From assembly GCA_036274115.1 (NCBI GenBank), contig DASUGI010000256.1, positions 6,434-70,433 of the forward strand: 64,000 nucleotides of DNA. The letters run 5' to 3'. The DNA is from JADLHS01 sp036274115 (GTDB taxonomy: Bacteria; Verrucomicrobiota; Verrucomicrobiia; Limisphaerales; JADLHS01). The translations under genes and the position numbers were made by a program. The notes under the pieces are model-generated. The model was not told the origin of the DNA and did no database searches. It was given only the letters and a program-made list of their open reading frames with translations. Shown in pieces: positions 25,360 to 33,840 of this stretch (its first letter is position 1; each line of letters opens with the position of its first letter).

Positions 25360-26382
25360 GTGAACCTGCTCATTACCGGCGGCGCCGGTTTCATCGGCTC
25401 GAACTTGATCCAGCATGTCATTGACAAACCTGAGATCCAGAAACTCGTAAACCTGGATTGCCTCACCTATGCGGGACACCTGGCAAATCTGGACAAGGTG
25501 GCGAAGCATCCCAAGTACGTGTTCGAGAAAGTCGATCTTCGAGACAAAGCAGCGGTGGTGCGAGTGGTGGAGCAACACGGCATCACGCACGTGATGCATC
25601 TCGCGGCGGAGTCGCATGTGGATCGTTCCATTACCGGGCCGGGCGATTTCATCAGCACGAACATTGTCGGGACGTTCAACCTTCTGGAAGCGTGTCGCGG
25701 CTTTTGGAACGGCAAATTTGAGGACAAACGTTTTCATCACGTTTCGACGGACGAAGTCTACGGGTCGCTGGGCGCTACCGGCTACTTCACTGAAACCACG
25801 CCGTACGCGCCGAATTCGCCTTACTCGGCGAGCAAGGCCTCCAGCGACATGCTCGTGCGCGCCTACCATCACACCTACGGGTTGAATACGGTGATTACGA
25901 ATTGCTCGAACAATTACGGGCCTTATCAATTTCCGGAAAAACTCATCCCGGTCGTCATTCAGAATTGTCTTTCCCGAAAGAACATTCCTGTTTACGGCGA
26001 TGGGATGAATGTTCGCGACTGGCTTTACGTGCGGGACCACGATGAAGCGCTCTGGCAGGTGCTGACGCGTGGCAAAACCGGGGAGACGTACAACATCGGC
26101 GGACACAACGAATGGGCGAATATCAACATCGTGAAGTTGATTTGTGATTTAATTGACGAGCTGTCTCCGGAATTGGGCGGCAACACGCAGAAGTTGATTA
26201 CCTACGTTAAAGATCGCCCCGGGCATGATCGGCGTTACGCCATCGATGCGTCAAAACTTCAGCGCGAACTCGGCTGGGTGCCCGCCTATACTTTTGAACG
26301 TGGCATCCGGGAAACGGTTCGCTGGTATCTCGACAACCAGGACTGGGTGAAAACGGTCATGACAAAACCGCCGGTGGAATAG
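25360..26382 (+). CDS. rmlB: dTDP-glucose 4,6-dehydratase
   Basis: The enzyme converts dTDP-glucose to dTDP-4-keto-6-deoxyglucose with bound NAD. The 340-residue protein has GGAGFIGSN (7-15), the catalytic HVSTDEVYGSLG segment, YSASKASSDMLVRAYH (Tyr/Lys pair), NCSNNYGPYQFPEKLIPV and the GDGMNVRDWLYVRDH signature. Start is GTG 25360, matching the exact family N-terminus. It lies 13 bases after the epimerase/reductase-like gene, so rmlA, that gene and rmlB form one unit. Confidence 0.95.
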   Translation: MNLLITGGAGFIGSNLIQHVIDKPEIQKLVNLDCLTYAGHLANLDKVAKHPKYVFEKVDLRDKAAVVRVVEQHGITHVMHLAAESHVDRSITGPGDFISTNIVGTFNLLEACRGFWNGKFEDKRFHHVSTDEVYGSLGATGYFTETTPYAPNSPYSASKASSDMLVRAYHHTYGLNTVITNCSNNYGPYQFPEKLIPVVIQNCLSRKNIPVYGDGMNVRDWLYVRDHDEALWQVLTRGKTGETYNIGGHNEWANINIVKLICDLIDELSPELGGNTQKLITYVKDRPGHDRRYAIDASKLQRELGWVPAYTFERGIRETVRWYLDNQDWVKTVMTKPPVE

Positions 26383-26681
26383 GGATGGGAGATTCCCTGA
26401 TCGCGCGTCCGAAGCCGTCGCGCCAGTAATTAGATTCATTGTCGGGTTAATCCCGTCCAACCACTCCCCTTATTTACGCTTGGTTGCAATGAAAGGCCGC
26501 CGTCAATTTTGAAATCACTTCCGTAATTAGCCGGACTCTACTTCCGTATTCAGCGGAGAAGTCATTGCGCTGTTGCTACTTGCAACGATTTTGAGTGAGA
26601 GAGAAGATGATTGCGCTGACAGGAAATCAGACTATGTGGGGAAGAGGTTGTATCAGAAGTAGCGGCTCATCGGATTAAAGT
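26383..26681. promoter_or_regulatory. intergenic region before the sugar-transferase operon
   Basis: The 299-base gap holds no gene. It contains the duplicated TTCCGTA operator-like site at 26519-26557 and a small CGGG/CCCG repeat near 26453. No clear T-run terminator for rmlB and no confident -35/-10 or -24/-12 promoter is visible, though a new transcript presumably begins here. Confidence 0.5.
26519..26557 (+). promoter_or_regulatory. operator-like direct repeat, copy A (TTCCGTA...AGCCGGA, TTCCGTA...AGCGGA)
   Basis: Two direct copies start at 26519 and 26542. Each is also an imperfect inverted repeat: TCCG-N8-CGGA in the first and TCCG-N7-CGGA in the second. The site ends 125 bases before the sugar-transferase start. 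A closely matching site lies at 60233-60270 in front of the last giant surface-protein gene. A shared DNA-binding regulator is the simplest reading. Confidence 0.5.
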
Positions 26682-27440
26682 ATGCACCAGCAGACTCAAC
26701 CAAGAGACAAAGAGACAAGTGTCGGGGGAAGATTTGATAAGGGCATTCCTTATTGGAAGAGAGGACTCGATTTGGCGGTCATCGTTCTTTGCGCTCCGGC
26801 GCTCGTGGTGGTTGGCGGTTTGGTGGCAATCGTGATCAAAGCCGGATCCAAGGGGCCTGTCCTGTTTCGCCAACGGCGCGTCGGTCATCGCGGCCAACAA
26901 TTCACCTGTCTGAAGTTTCGAACGATGCACGTCAATGCCGAGACCAAAACGCATCAAGGGTACACGGCCCACTTGATCAAGAGCGAAGCGCCAATGACCA
27001 AGTTGGACGCGTCCAACGATCCCAGAATTATTCCGTTTGGGTCCATTCTCCGCGCCACCGGATTGGATGAATTGCCTCAGGTGCTGAATGTGATTCGCGG
27101 AGATATGAGCCTGGTAGGGCCACGGCCGTGTATTCCCTACGAATACGAAATGTATGAACCCTGGCAACGCCAACGCTTTAATGCCCCTCCCGGGTTGACG
27201 GGTCTGTGGCAGGTGAGCGGGAAAAATCGGACTACGTTCACCCAAATGATCAACCTGGATATTGAGTACTCCGAACGGGCGAGCCTCGGGCTGGACCTCA
27301 AGATCATGTTCAAAACTTTTCCGGCGCTGGTCATCCAATGTCTGGACCAGCGCGCGAGTTTGGCACGCCGCAAAGAACGCCCGGAGAATGGCAGCGCGCC
27401 GGCCGCAGTGGCGAAACCTGTCCGTCCGTTACATGTATGA
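26682..27440 (+). CDS. initiating sugar transferase (WcaJ/EpsL-type polyprenyl-phosphate sugar-1-phosphate transferase)
   Basis: This membrane enzyme loads the first sugar phosphate onto undecaprenyl phosphate. The 252-residue short form lacks the long multi-TM N-terminal half. It has a basic segment, one membrane helix (about 29-52), and the PF02397 catalytic part with GPVLFRQRRVGHRGQ, FKFRTM-like CLKFRTM, RATGLDELPQVLNVIRGDMS, LVGPRP and PPGLTGLWQVSGKNR. The stop overlaps the next start as ATGA. It follows an operator-like direct repeat and opens the second transcription unit of the polysaccharide locus. Confidence 0.93.
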   Translation: MHQQTQPRDKETSVGGRFDKGIPYWKRGLDLAVIVLCAPALVVVGGLVAIVIKAGSKGPVLFRQRRVGHRGQQFTCLKFRTMHVNAETKTHQGYTAHLIKSEAPMTKLDASNDPRIIPFGSILRATGLDELPQVLNVIRGDMSLVGPRPCIPYEYEMYEPWQRQRFNAPPGLTGLWQVSGKNRTTFTQMINLDIEYSERASLGLDLKIMFKTFPALVIQCLDQRASLARRKERPENGSAPAAVAKPVRPLHV

Positions 27441-28615
27441 AATCGATCAAGAAAATCATCAAAGTTGGTGTGGTTGGTTGCGGTTATTGGGGGCCTAACC
27501 TGATCCGTAACTTGCGGCAGTCTCCTGATTGCCAGCTCAAGGTCATTTGTGATACGAGCGAGCAACGGCTCAAGCACATGCGCCGGTTGCATCAGGATGT
27601 GGCAACCAGCAACCGCTACGAAGATTTGCTCAATGACCCCGAACTGGACGCGCTGGTAATCGCGACTCCGGTGCGCTTCCACTACGACATGGCCAAAGCC
27701 GCTTTGCTGGCAGGGAAGCATGTTTTTATTGAGAAGCCAATGGCGCGCACGGTGGCCGAGGGCGAAGAACTCTGTGCCCTGGCGCAACAAAATGGGCTGG
27801 TCATCATGGTGGGACACACCTTCCTGTTCTCACCCGCCGTCCGTCGCATGAAGGAGATCATTGATTCCGGTGATATCGGCGAGGTGCAATACATTTCGGC
27901 GCGTCGTCTGAATCTGGGCTTGTTCCAGAAAGACATTAATGTGGCTTGGGACCTCGCGCCGCACGATATTTCGATCATCCTCCACTTGTTGGACGAGCAT
28001 CCGACTGCCGTTTCATGCCAGGGCAGCAGTCACGTGAATCGCAGCATCGAAGACGTCACAATGATGTATCTCACGTTCAAAAAGAACCGTTGCGCGTTCA
28101 TTCAGAACAGCTGGCTGGATCCGAAGAAGGTGCGCCAGATGACGGTGGTGGGCTCGCGCCGAATGATCATCTACGATGACACCGAGCCGTTGGAAAAGCT
28201 GAAGATTTACGATGCCCGCGTGGAAGTGCCGCCGCATTATGACTCGTTTGCGGAATTCACTTACTCGTATCACTACGGTGACGCGTACGTTCCGTACATC
28301 AAACAGGACGAGCCGTTGAAGCTGGAATGTCAGCATTTCCTGGATTGTATCCGGGGCGAGGCAACGCCGATCACGGGGGGAGCGCAAGGTTTGGAAGTGG
28401 TTCGAATTCTCGAAGCCTCAAATCACTCGCTCAAGCAGCATGGTCAGGCGATCAGTCTTGGCCTGCCGGCTCATTCAGCGAATGGTGAATCAATCCGGCA
28501 CACCAATGGCAATGGTAAGAGCAATGGCCATAACGGAAACGGCCATGGCAACGGGAACGGACACAATCAGGGCGTGGTGATTCCGACCGGCTCACGGAGT
28601 GTGTTGGCGGCGTGA
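27437..28615 (+). CDS. Gfo/Idh/MocA-family sugar-nucleotide oxidoreductase (WlbA-like)
   Basis: The NAD-dependent dehydrogenase has 392 residues. The Rossmann motif is GVVGCGYWGPNL, IATPVRFHYDMAKAAL follows, and the family EKP motif lies near residue 98. The next gene is a WlbB-like acetyltransferase, so a role in oxidising a UDP-sugar acid at C3 for 3-amino-sugar synthesis is likely, as in WlbA. The aminotransferase needed between the two steps is not in the window. The last 35 residues are an Asn/Gly/His-rich low-complexity tail that is not part of the fold. The start at ATG 27437 is set by the ATGA overlap. Confidence 0.85.
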   Translation: MKSIKKIIKVGVVGCGYWGPNLIRNLRQSPDCQLKVICDTSEQRLKHMRRLHQDVATSNRYEDLLNDPELDALVIATPVRFHYDMAKAALLAGKHVFIEKPMARTVAEGEELCALAQQNGLVIMVGHTFLFSPAVRRMKEIIDSGDIGEVQYISARRLNLGLFQKDINVAWDLAPHDISIILHLLDEHPTAVSCQGSSHVNRSIEDVTMMYLTFKKNRCAFIQNSWLDPKKVRQMTVVGSRRMIIYDDTEPLEKLKIYDARVEVPPHYDSFAEFTYSYHYGDAYVPYIKQDEPLKLECQHFLDCIRGEATPITGGAQGLEVVRILEASNHSLKQHGQAISLGLPAHSANGESIRHTNGNGKSNGHNGNGHGNGNGHNQGVVIPTGSRSVLAA

Positions 28616-29118
28616 GTGCGGATCAGCTTTACCAGCGCATCGCCCCGGATGTGAAACTTGGCCAGCGGGTCAAGGTCTTCGCCTTCACGAATCTTTACGG
28701 GTGCACGGTGGGAGACGATTCCAAGATTGGCACCTTCGTCGAGATTCAGAAGGGCGCCCGGGTCGGTGCGCGGTGCAAAGTTTCAAGTCACACTTTCATT
28801 TGCGAAGGTGTGACCCTTGAGGACGAAGTGTTCATCGGACACGGCGTTACCTTCATCAATGATCGTTTTCCGCGGTCCACCAATGCGGACGGAAAACTGC
28901 AAACTGAAGCCGATTGGAATTGCGTCGGCACCCTCGTGAAACGAGGCGCGTCCATTGGTTCGGGCGCGACGATTCTGTGTGGGGTTACAATTGGTGAACG
29001 GGCCATTGTTGGCGCTGGCAGTGTGGTGACCAGGGATGTTCCAGAGGGTACCGTCGTGGCGGGGAATCCTGCACGGGTACTGCGCCGCACGGAAGGTGCG
29101 GGGACCAAGGCGGAGTGA
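28612..29118 (+). CDS. left-handed beta-helix acetyltransferase (WlbB/WbpD-like)
   Basis: The 168-residue protein contains hexapeptide repeats of the [LIV]-G-x4 type: VKLGQRVKVFAF, CTVGDDSKIGTFVEIQKGARVG, GASIGSGATILCGVTIGERAIVGAGSVV. A loop with GHGVTFINDRFPR matches the UDP-3-amino-sugar N-acetyltransferases. It should use acetyl-CoA to N-acetylate the amino sugar whose precursor is made by the upstream oxidoreductase. Start is GTG 28612, overlapping the upstream stop by 4 bases. The transcript likely ends soon after, in a 167-base gap. Confidence 0.88.
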   Translation: MSADQLYQRIAPDVKLGQRVKVFAFTNLYGCTVGDDSKIGTFVEIQKGARVGARCKVSSHTFICEGVTLEDEVFIGHGVTFINDRFPRSTNADGKLQTEADWNCVGTLVKRGASIGSGATILCGVTIGERAIVGAGSVVTRDVPEGTVVAGNPARVLRRTEGAGTKAE

Positions 29119-29199
29119 TTTTCAAGTCCCTTTTTCAAAGTGGACAAGGAGGCGGTGGCTGGGAAGCGAGCACGAAAGTTTTTTGTGCGTGCTATTGCT

Positions 29200-29222
29200 G
29201 ACAAATTGTTCGGACAATTGTC
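29200..29222. promoter_or_regulatory. tandem near-palindromes before the Wzz-like gene
   Basis: GACAAATTGT at 29200-29209 is followed by the perfect 10-bp palindrome GACAATTGTC at 29213-29222. The pair ends 63 bases before the start of the chain-length gene, in a 167-base gap. The layout suits a dimeric repressor or activator, but no partner protein is identified. Confidence 0.35.
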
Positions 29223-29285
29223 GGTAGTCTTTGGTTGAACGACTTTGCTGACGCCGGTATCGGATTTGAGTAAGACTTTATTTGC

Positions 29286-31532
29286 ATGAGTTCGGGTACG
29301 CCCCACGAGCCGCGGCCGGAAGCTGCTTCCAATACGGGAGCCGTTGTGGACGACGTGCTGTACACGGTTTTTCGGCACAAGTGGCTGATCATTTCGTTTG
29401 TGATTCTGGGCCTCATTGCAGCCGGCCTCGTGCGGTTGGTAAAGCCACCGTTGTACAAGTCGGAAGCCAAGGTCTCCGTGAAGTATGTCATGCAGACGGG
29501 AGCCGGGCCCACCGGCCCGGATACCCAGGTGAGTGCGCTTGGTTTGGGCGGTCAGGAGATCATGGACGCTGAGGTCCAGCTCATCAACAGTCTGGACACC
29601 GCGCTCATCGTGGCAACAAACGTTGGTCCGGAAAAGATTCTCGCGAAGAAGGGTGGAGGGAATCATCCCATTGTTGCCGCCGGCGTGGTTCGAGATGGAC
29701 TCCTGGTGCCCACTCCGTACAGCGCCACCATTTCCCTGACCTTCAAGCATCCGGATGAAACCGTCGTTCAGCCGGTTCTGGATGCGGTGATCAAAACCTA
29801 CATGCGCCGCCATATGCAAATGCGCGCCGAGAGCGACCAGGAGGATCATTTTCGGCAACAATTGGATGAATCGGGAAAGAAGATCGATGAGCTGGATGCT
29901 GAACTGAAAAAGCTCAAATCAGAAGCAGGGGTGCCCGACATGCCTGAGGCCAAAAAGTCTTACCAACGGCATATCTCCAAGCTGGAGGATGAACTCTTTG
30001 AAGCTCAGTCCAAACTCTCGCAGCGCGAGGCTCTCTATGGCGAATGGCTGGCTGATTCCACCAATGCTACGGCTTCGACGGTGCCTCCGGAAATCGTTGA
30101 CGAATACCGTGACACTGCCAAGCGTGTGGACGAATACCGGAAACAGGTCCGAAAACGTCTCGAGGAGGTGACGGGTTTTCATCCCGACGTGATTCGTCTG
30201 AACCAACAAATTACAAACTTGACGGGGCGAATAAAGGAGCTCGAGAAGCAATATGGTCCGATGGCGAGCCTGGGTTTGGCCATTGGAACCGTGGGCACGG
30301 GCGGTACCAACGAAAGTGCAGTCACTATCTCCACCGCGTTGGCGGACATGAAGTTGCTCAAACGCACGGTGGAGAGCGTTAGTAATCAACTCGCCATCGT
30401 TAAAGCCGAAGCGTTTCGCTTGATGGATTACGAGAGACAGATAACCGAGCTGGAGCGACGGCGCACGACGGAGCAAAAGAAATTCGATTCTACGCAAGCA
30501 AGGCTTGAACAGGCGCTTCAAGCCGACTCGAATGCGCCCGGCCGCGTGCTCGGAATGTATTTGACCCAAAGCCCCACTCCAGCAGGTCCTGACATGAAGA
30601 AGCTGCTCAAGCTGGTCGGAATGGCTTTCGGTGGTTGTGTCGGTCTGGGATTCGGTCTCGCCTTTCTCATTGATATGGTTCTTGATCGGACGCTTCGTCG
30701 GCGCCAGGACATCGTGAAATTTCTACACGTGCCGGTATTTCTCACCATTCCCGACACGAGTTGGCGGCGCCGGATCTATTTTCCATGGCTCCAGTTGAAT
30801 GGGGATGGCAAATACCTTCCGGAGGATGAAATCCTTGACGAAGGGTCGGCTCCGCCTTCCGAAATGGCGGTCGCCGAATGGAATCCCTCCAATCATCTGG
30901 GTTTGCATGTCGAAGGTCTTCGCGAACGCTTGATTACTTATTTTGAAGTTAATGACCTCACCCACAAACCCAGACTGGTCGGTGTGACTTCGTGTGACCA
31001 CGCGGCCGGGGTATCGACTCTGGCCAGTGGACTGGCAGCGTCGCTCTCCAAGACCGGTGATGGCAGTGCGCTGCTCGTTGACATGAACACAGCCGATGGT
31101 CGAACGCACTCGTTTTACCGAGGCAAGCCGGGTTGCGGTCCCTCTGAGGCCGAGATTCAGTTGAATGGTGATGAAGCCGAGTCGAAAGAGGTATTTGTCC
31201 AGGGGTTGCCACTGGCAAAAGTTTCACCAGAGCAACGAAAGCAAGACCGGTTGGCGAAGCTCTTGCCGCCGAGCTTCAATCACTTGGTGCCAAAGCTCAA
31301 GGCAACGGAATACGACTACATCGTTTTCGACATGCCTCGCGTGTCTCCGCGAAGTGTCACGCCACGGTTGTCGGGTCAGATGGATGTGGTGTTGATGGTG
31401 ATTGAATCGGAGCGTACCGGACAGCAGCGCGCGAGCCGGGCCATGGCCTTAATGAGGGAAGCTCGCGCCACCGTTGTGGCCGTCTTGAATAAATGTCGCA
31501 ATTATGTTCCGGCCCGTCTCGCTAATGACTGA
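29286..31532 (+). CDS. Wzz/BY-kinase-like polysaccharide co-polymerase with degenerate P-loop
   Basis: The 748-residue membrane protein has TM1 at about 33-50, a Wzz domain, and a long periplasmic coiled coil (about 185-420, many heptads such as DELDAELKKLKSEAG). TM2 is at about 441-463, followed by a cytoplasmic ParA/BY-kinase-like domain. The Walker A region reads CDHAAGVSTLASGLA (near residue 570) and lacks the lysines of the normal GxGKS/T loop. Walker A' (ALLVDMNTADG) and Walker B (YDYIVFDMP) remain recognisable. No C-terminal tyrosine cluster is present. It probably sets polymer chain length, with little or no kinase activity. Confidence 0.85.
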   Translation: MSSGTPHEPRPEAASNTGAVVDDVLYTVFRHKWLIISFVILGLIAAGLVRLVKPPLYKSEAKVSVKYVMQTGAGPTGPDTQVSALGLGGQEIMDAEVQLINSLDTALIVATNVGPEKILAKKGGGNHPIVAAGVVRDGLLVPTPYSATISLTFKHPDETVVQPVLDAVIKTYMRRHMQMRAESDQEDHFRQQLDESGKKIDELDAELKKLKSEAGVPDMPEAKKSYQRHISKLEDELFEAQSKLSQREALYGEWLADSTNATASTVPPEIVDEYRDTAKRVDEYRKQVRKRLEEVTGFHPDVIRLNQQITNLTGRIKELEKQYGPMASLGLAIGTVGTGGTNESAVTISTALADMKLLKRTVESVSNQLAIVKAEAFRLMDYERQITELERRRTTEQKKFDSTQARLEQALQADSNAPGRVLGMYLTQSPTPAGPDMKKLLKLVGMAFGGCVGLGFGLAFLIDMVLDRTLRRRQDIVKFLHVPVFLTIPDTSWRRRIYFPWLQLNGDGKYLPEDEILDEGSAPPSEMAVAEWNPSNHLGLHVEGLRERLITYFEVNDLTHKPRLVGVTSCDHAAGVSTLASGLAASLSKTGDGSALLVDMNTADGRTHSFYRGKPGCGPSEAEIQLNGDEAESKEVFVQGLPLAKVSPEQRKQDRLAKLLPPSFNHLVPKLKATEYDYIVFDMPRVSPRSVTPRLSGQMDVVLMVIESERTGQQRASRAMALMREARATVVAVLNKCRNYVPARLAND

Positions 31533-31698
31533 GGGCCGGTAACTCTATCGGTACTCAGGTTGCTGCAAGTACTTGTAATTTTATTTGGCTTTTCAACTCC
31601 GTCGGAATTTGTCGCTGGAGGTTTGGCATGACTGAAGAGGTGCAGTTGGAACGGTTGCTCGCGGCAGTTGCGAAGCGACGGGGACGAAGTCTGCATTT

Positions 31699-32952
31699 GT
31701 GAAATCAACATCCGTGAACGATTCGCTCGATTCCAAAAGTCATGGCCTGCGAGGCAAGCGGGTCGCAGTGCTTGTCTTCTCACATTACCCGAGCGATCCG
31801 CGCCCGCGCCGTGAAGCCGAGACAATGGCGCAAGAAGGCGCGGAAGTTGACGTCATTTCGCTGGAGCAGAATCCCGGTGACCTGCGGCGAGAGACCTGCA
31901 ATGGAATTAATGTGTTCCGCGTGCCCTTGAGACACTGGCGCGGCGGAAAGCTGTCCTACATGTTTCAGTACGGGTCGTTCATTCTCGCATGCTTCTTCAC
32001 CATAACGTTTCGCCATTTGCGGCGACGGTACGATCTGGTTCATGTGCATAACATGCCGGATGTGCTTGTGTTCAGTGCGATCGTGCCGCGGCTGCTAGGT
32101 GCGAAGGTGATTTTGGATCTGCATGATCCCATGCCGGAACTGATGATGAGTATTTACGGGTTGCGCGAAGACTCTGTTGGCGTGCGTCTGATGAAGGTGT
32201 TGGAGCGATGGAGTATTCGATGTGCCCACCTTGTGCTGACCCCCAACATTGCGTTCCAAAAACTCTTTATTGCGCGAGGTTGCCCGCCCCAAAAGCTGCG
32301 GGTGATCATGAACTCTCCCGATGAAGGGATTTTTCCGTGCCGGGATTTGGCGACGGTCGGAACTCAGAACGGTCATCCCGGCCGGCCGCTGACGGTGATG
32401 TACCACGGCGCGATTGTGGAACGTCACGGACTGGATATTGCCGTTGCTGCTTTCAAATCAGTCATTGCCGACATCCCGAATGCGGAGCTCCATATTTTTG
32501 GCCGGCGCACGCCGTTTCTTGATCAGGTTCTGGAACAGGTAAAAAAGCTGGGGCTGGACCATGCGGTGAAGTATCACGGGCCAAAATCGTTGGAGCAGAT
32601 TGTCAAAGCGATTGACGCGTGCGACCTGGGCGTCATTCCCAATCGCGGAAGTGTATTTACTGAGATCAACATGCCCACGCGGATTTTTGAGTATTTGGCG
32701 CGTGGCAAGGCCGTGATTGCACCGCGCACTTCAGGCATTCAGGACTATTTCAGCGGTGAGGAGATCGCTTTTTTCCAGCCGGGTGATGAACCTGATTTGG
32801 CTGAGAAGATCAAGACGCTGCTTAAGGATGCGGCCAGGACCCGGGAGTTGGTCTGCCGCGGCCAGGCGGTGTATCGGGCGCATCGTTGGAGTGAGGAACG
32901 GAAGAGCTTCTTGCAGGGAACTTCTGCATTGCTGGCTCGCAACGGCGCGTAG
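31699..32952 (+). CDS. GT4-family glycosyltransferase
   Basis: The 417-residue GT-B enzyme has an N-terminal domain (RVAVLVFSHYPSDPRPRREAE, HVHNMPDVLVFSA, ILDLHDPMPELM). Its C-terminal donor-binding domain contains LTVMYHGAIVERHGLDIAV and the NMPTRIFEYLARGKAVIAPRTSG motif that holds the retaining Glu region. It should add a sugar to the lipid-linked repeat on the inner face of the membrane. Start is GTG at 31699 after a 166-base gap. The next glycosyltransferase begins 7 bases after its stop. Confidence 0.88.
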   Translation: MKSTSVNDSLDSKSHGLRGKRVAVLVFSHYPSDPRPRREAETMAQEGAEVDVISLEQNPGDLRRETCNGINVFRVPLRHWRGGKLSYMFQYGSFILACFFTITFRHLRRRYDLVHVHNMPDVLVFSAIVPRLLGAKVILDLHDPMPELMMSIYGLREDSVGVRLMKVLERWSIRCAHLVLTPNIAFQKLFIARGCPPQKLRVIMNSPDEGIFPCRDLATVGTQNGHPGRPLTVMYHGAIVERHGLDIAVAAFKSVIADIPNAELHIFGRRTPFLDQVLEQVKKLGLDHAVKYHGPKSLEQIVKAIDACDLGVIPNRGSVFTEINMPTRIFEYLARGKAVIAPRTSGIQDYFSGEEIAFFQPGDEPDLAEKIKTLLKDAARTRELVCRGQAVYRAHRWSEERKSFLQGTSALLARNGA

Positions 32953-32959
32953 GCTAAGC

Positions 32960-33835
32960 ATGCTCACCGGCTACGTAATCATCACTCCGGCCCACAACGA
33001 GGCGGCCCTGATCGCCCAGACGGCGGAATCAATGGCGGCGCAAACGGTCCGGCCCTTGAAGTGGGTGGTCGTGAACGACGCGTCCACGGACCGCACCAGG
33101 GAATTGATTGAGGCCAAGGCAGGGCGACATTCCTTCATTGAGGTAGTGAATCTGGAACGGGCGGCCGGGCGGCATTTTGGAAACAAGGTCCGCGCCTTCA
33201 ACGCGGGACTGGATCGCGTCAAGCATCTCGACTTCGCGTTTGTCGGCAATCTTGATGCCGACATGACACTTGAGCCCACGTACTTTGAGGAACTCCTCAA
33301 AAGATTTGCCGCTGATCCGAAGCTCGGCCTGGCGGGTGGCATGGTTCACACCACAGTCGGCGACCGGTTTGTGAGCCAGAATGTGGCCTTGGACAGTGTG
33401 GCTGGCGCCGTGCAGTTATTTCGTCGTGAGTGTTTCGAAAGGATCGGCGGCTATCAACCGATGCCCGGCGGCGGAATTGACTCCGCAGCGGAGATTGCCG
33501 CACGCATGCATGGGTGGCGGACGAGGACTTTCCCGGAACTCCGCACCCTGGAGCACCGGTTGACTGGCACGGCCAACGCCAGTCCGCTCGGCGCGTGCGT
33601 GAAGTTGGGGCGGCGCATGTATTCGCTTGGATACAGCCCGGTGTTTTTCTGTTTGCGCTGCCTGTATCGAATTTCCCAGCCCCCGCGGTTGATCGGCTCC
33701 GGCGCGTTACTGTATGGCTACTTTTCGGATGCTTTGCGATGGAAGCCCCAGGCAGTCTCGCCCGAAGTGGTGCGCTTCTTGAGAAAAGAGCAACACGGGA
33801 AACTGAAGCGGATGCTTAGGTTGGGAAGTGTCTGA
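32960..33835 (+). CDS. GT2-family glycosyltransferase
   Basis: The 291-residue GT-A enzyme starts at ATG 32960 (MLTGYVIITPAHNEAALIAQ); the frame extends further upstream only into the preceding gene. Motifs are VVVNDASTDRTRELIE (nucleotide site), FVGNLDADMTLEP (DxD-like), and GGYQPMPGGGIDSAAEIAARMHGW (acceptor/ED-like region). There are hydrophobic helices near the C-terminus. Sugar specificity is not readable. It lies between the GT4 gene and the first asparagine-synthase-like gene, with 5-7-base gaps. Confidence 0.87.
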   Translation: MLTGYVIITPAHNEAALIAQTAESMAAQTVRPLKWVVVNDASTDRTRELIEAKAGRHSFIEVVNLERAAGRHFGNKVRAFNAGLDRVKHLDFAFVGNLDADMTLEPTYFEELLKRFAADPKLGLAGGMVHTTVGDRFVSQNVALDSVAGAVQLFRRECFERIGGYQPMPGGGIDSAAEIAARMHGWRTRTFPELRTLEHRLTGTANASPLGACVKLGRRMYSLGYSPVFFCLRCLYRISQPPRLIGSGALLYGYFSDALRWKPQAVSPEVVRFLRKEQHGKLKRMLRLGSV

Positions 33836-33840
33836 ACGTT

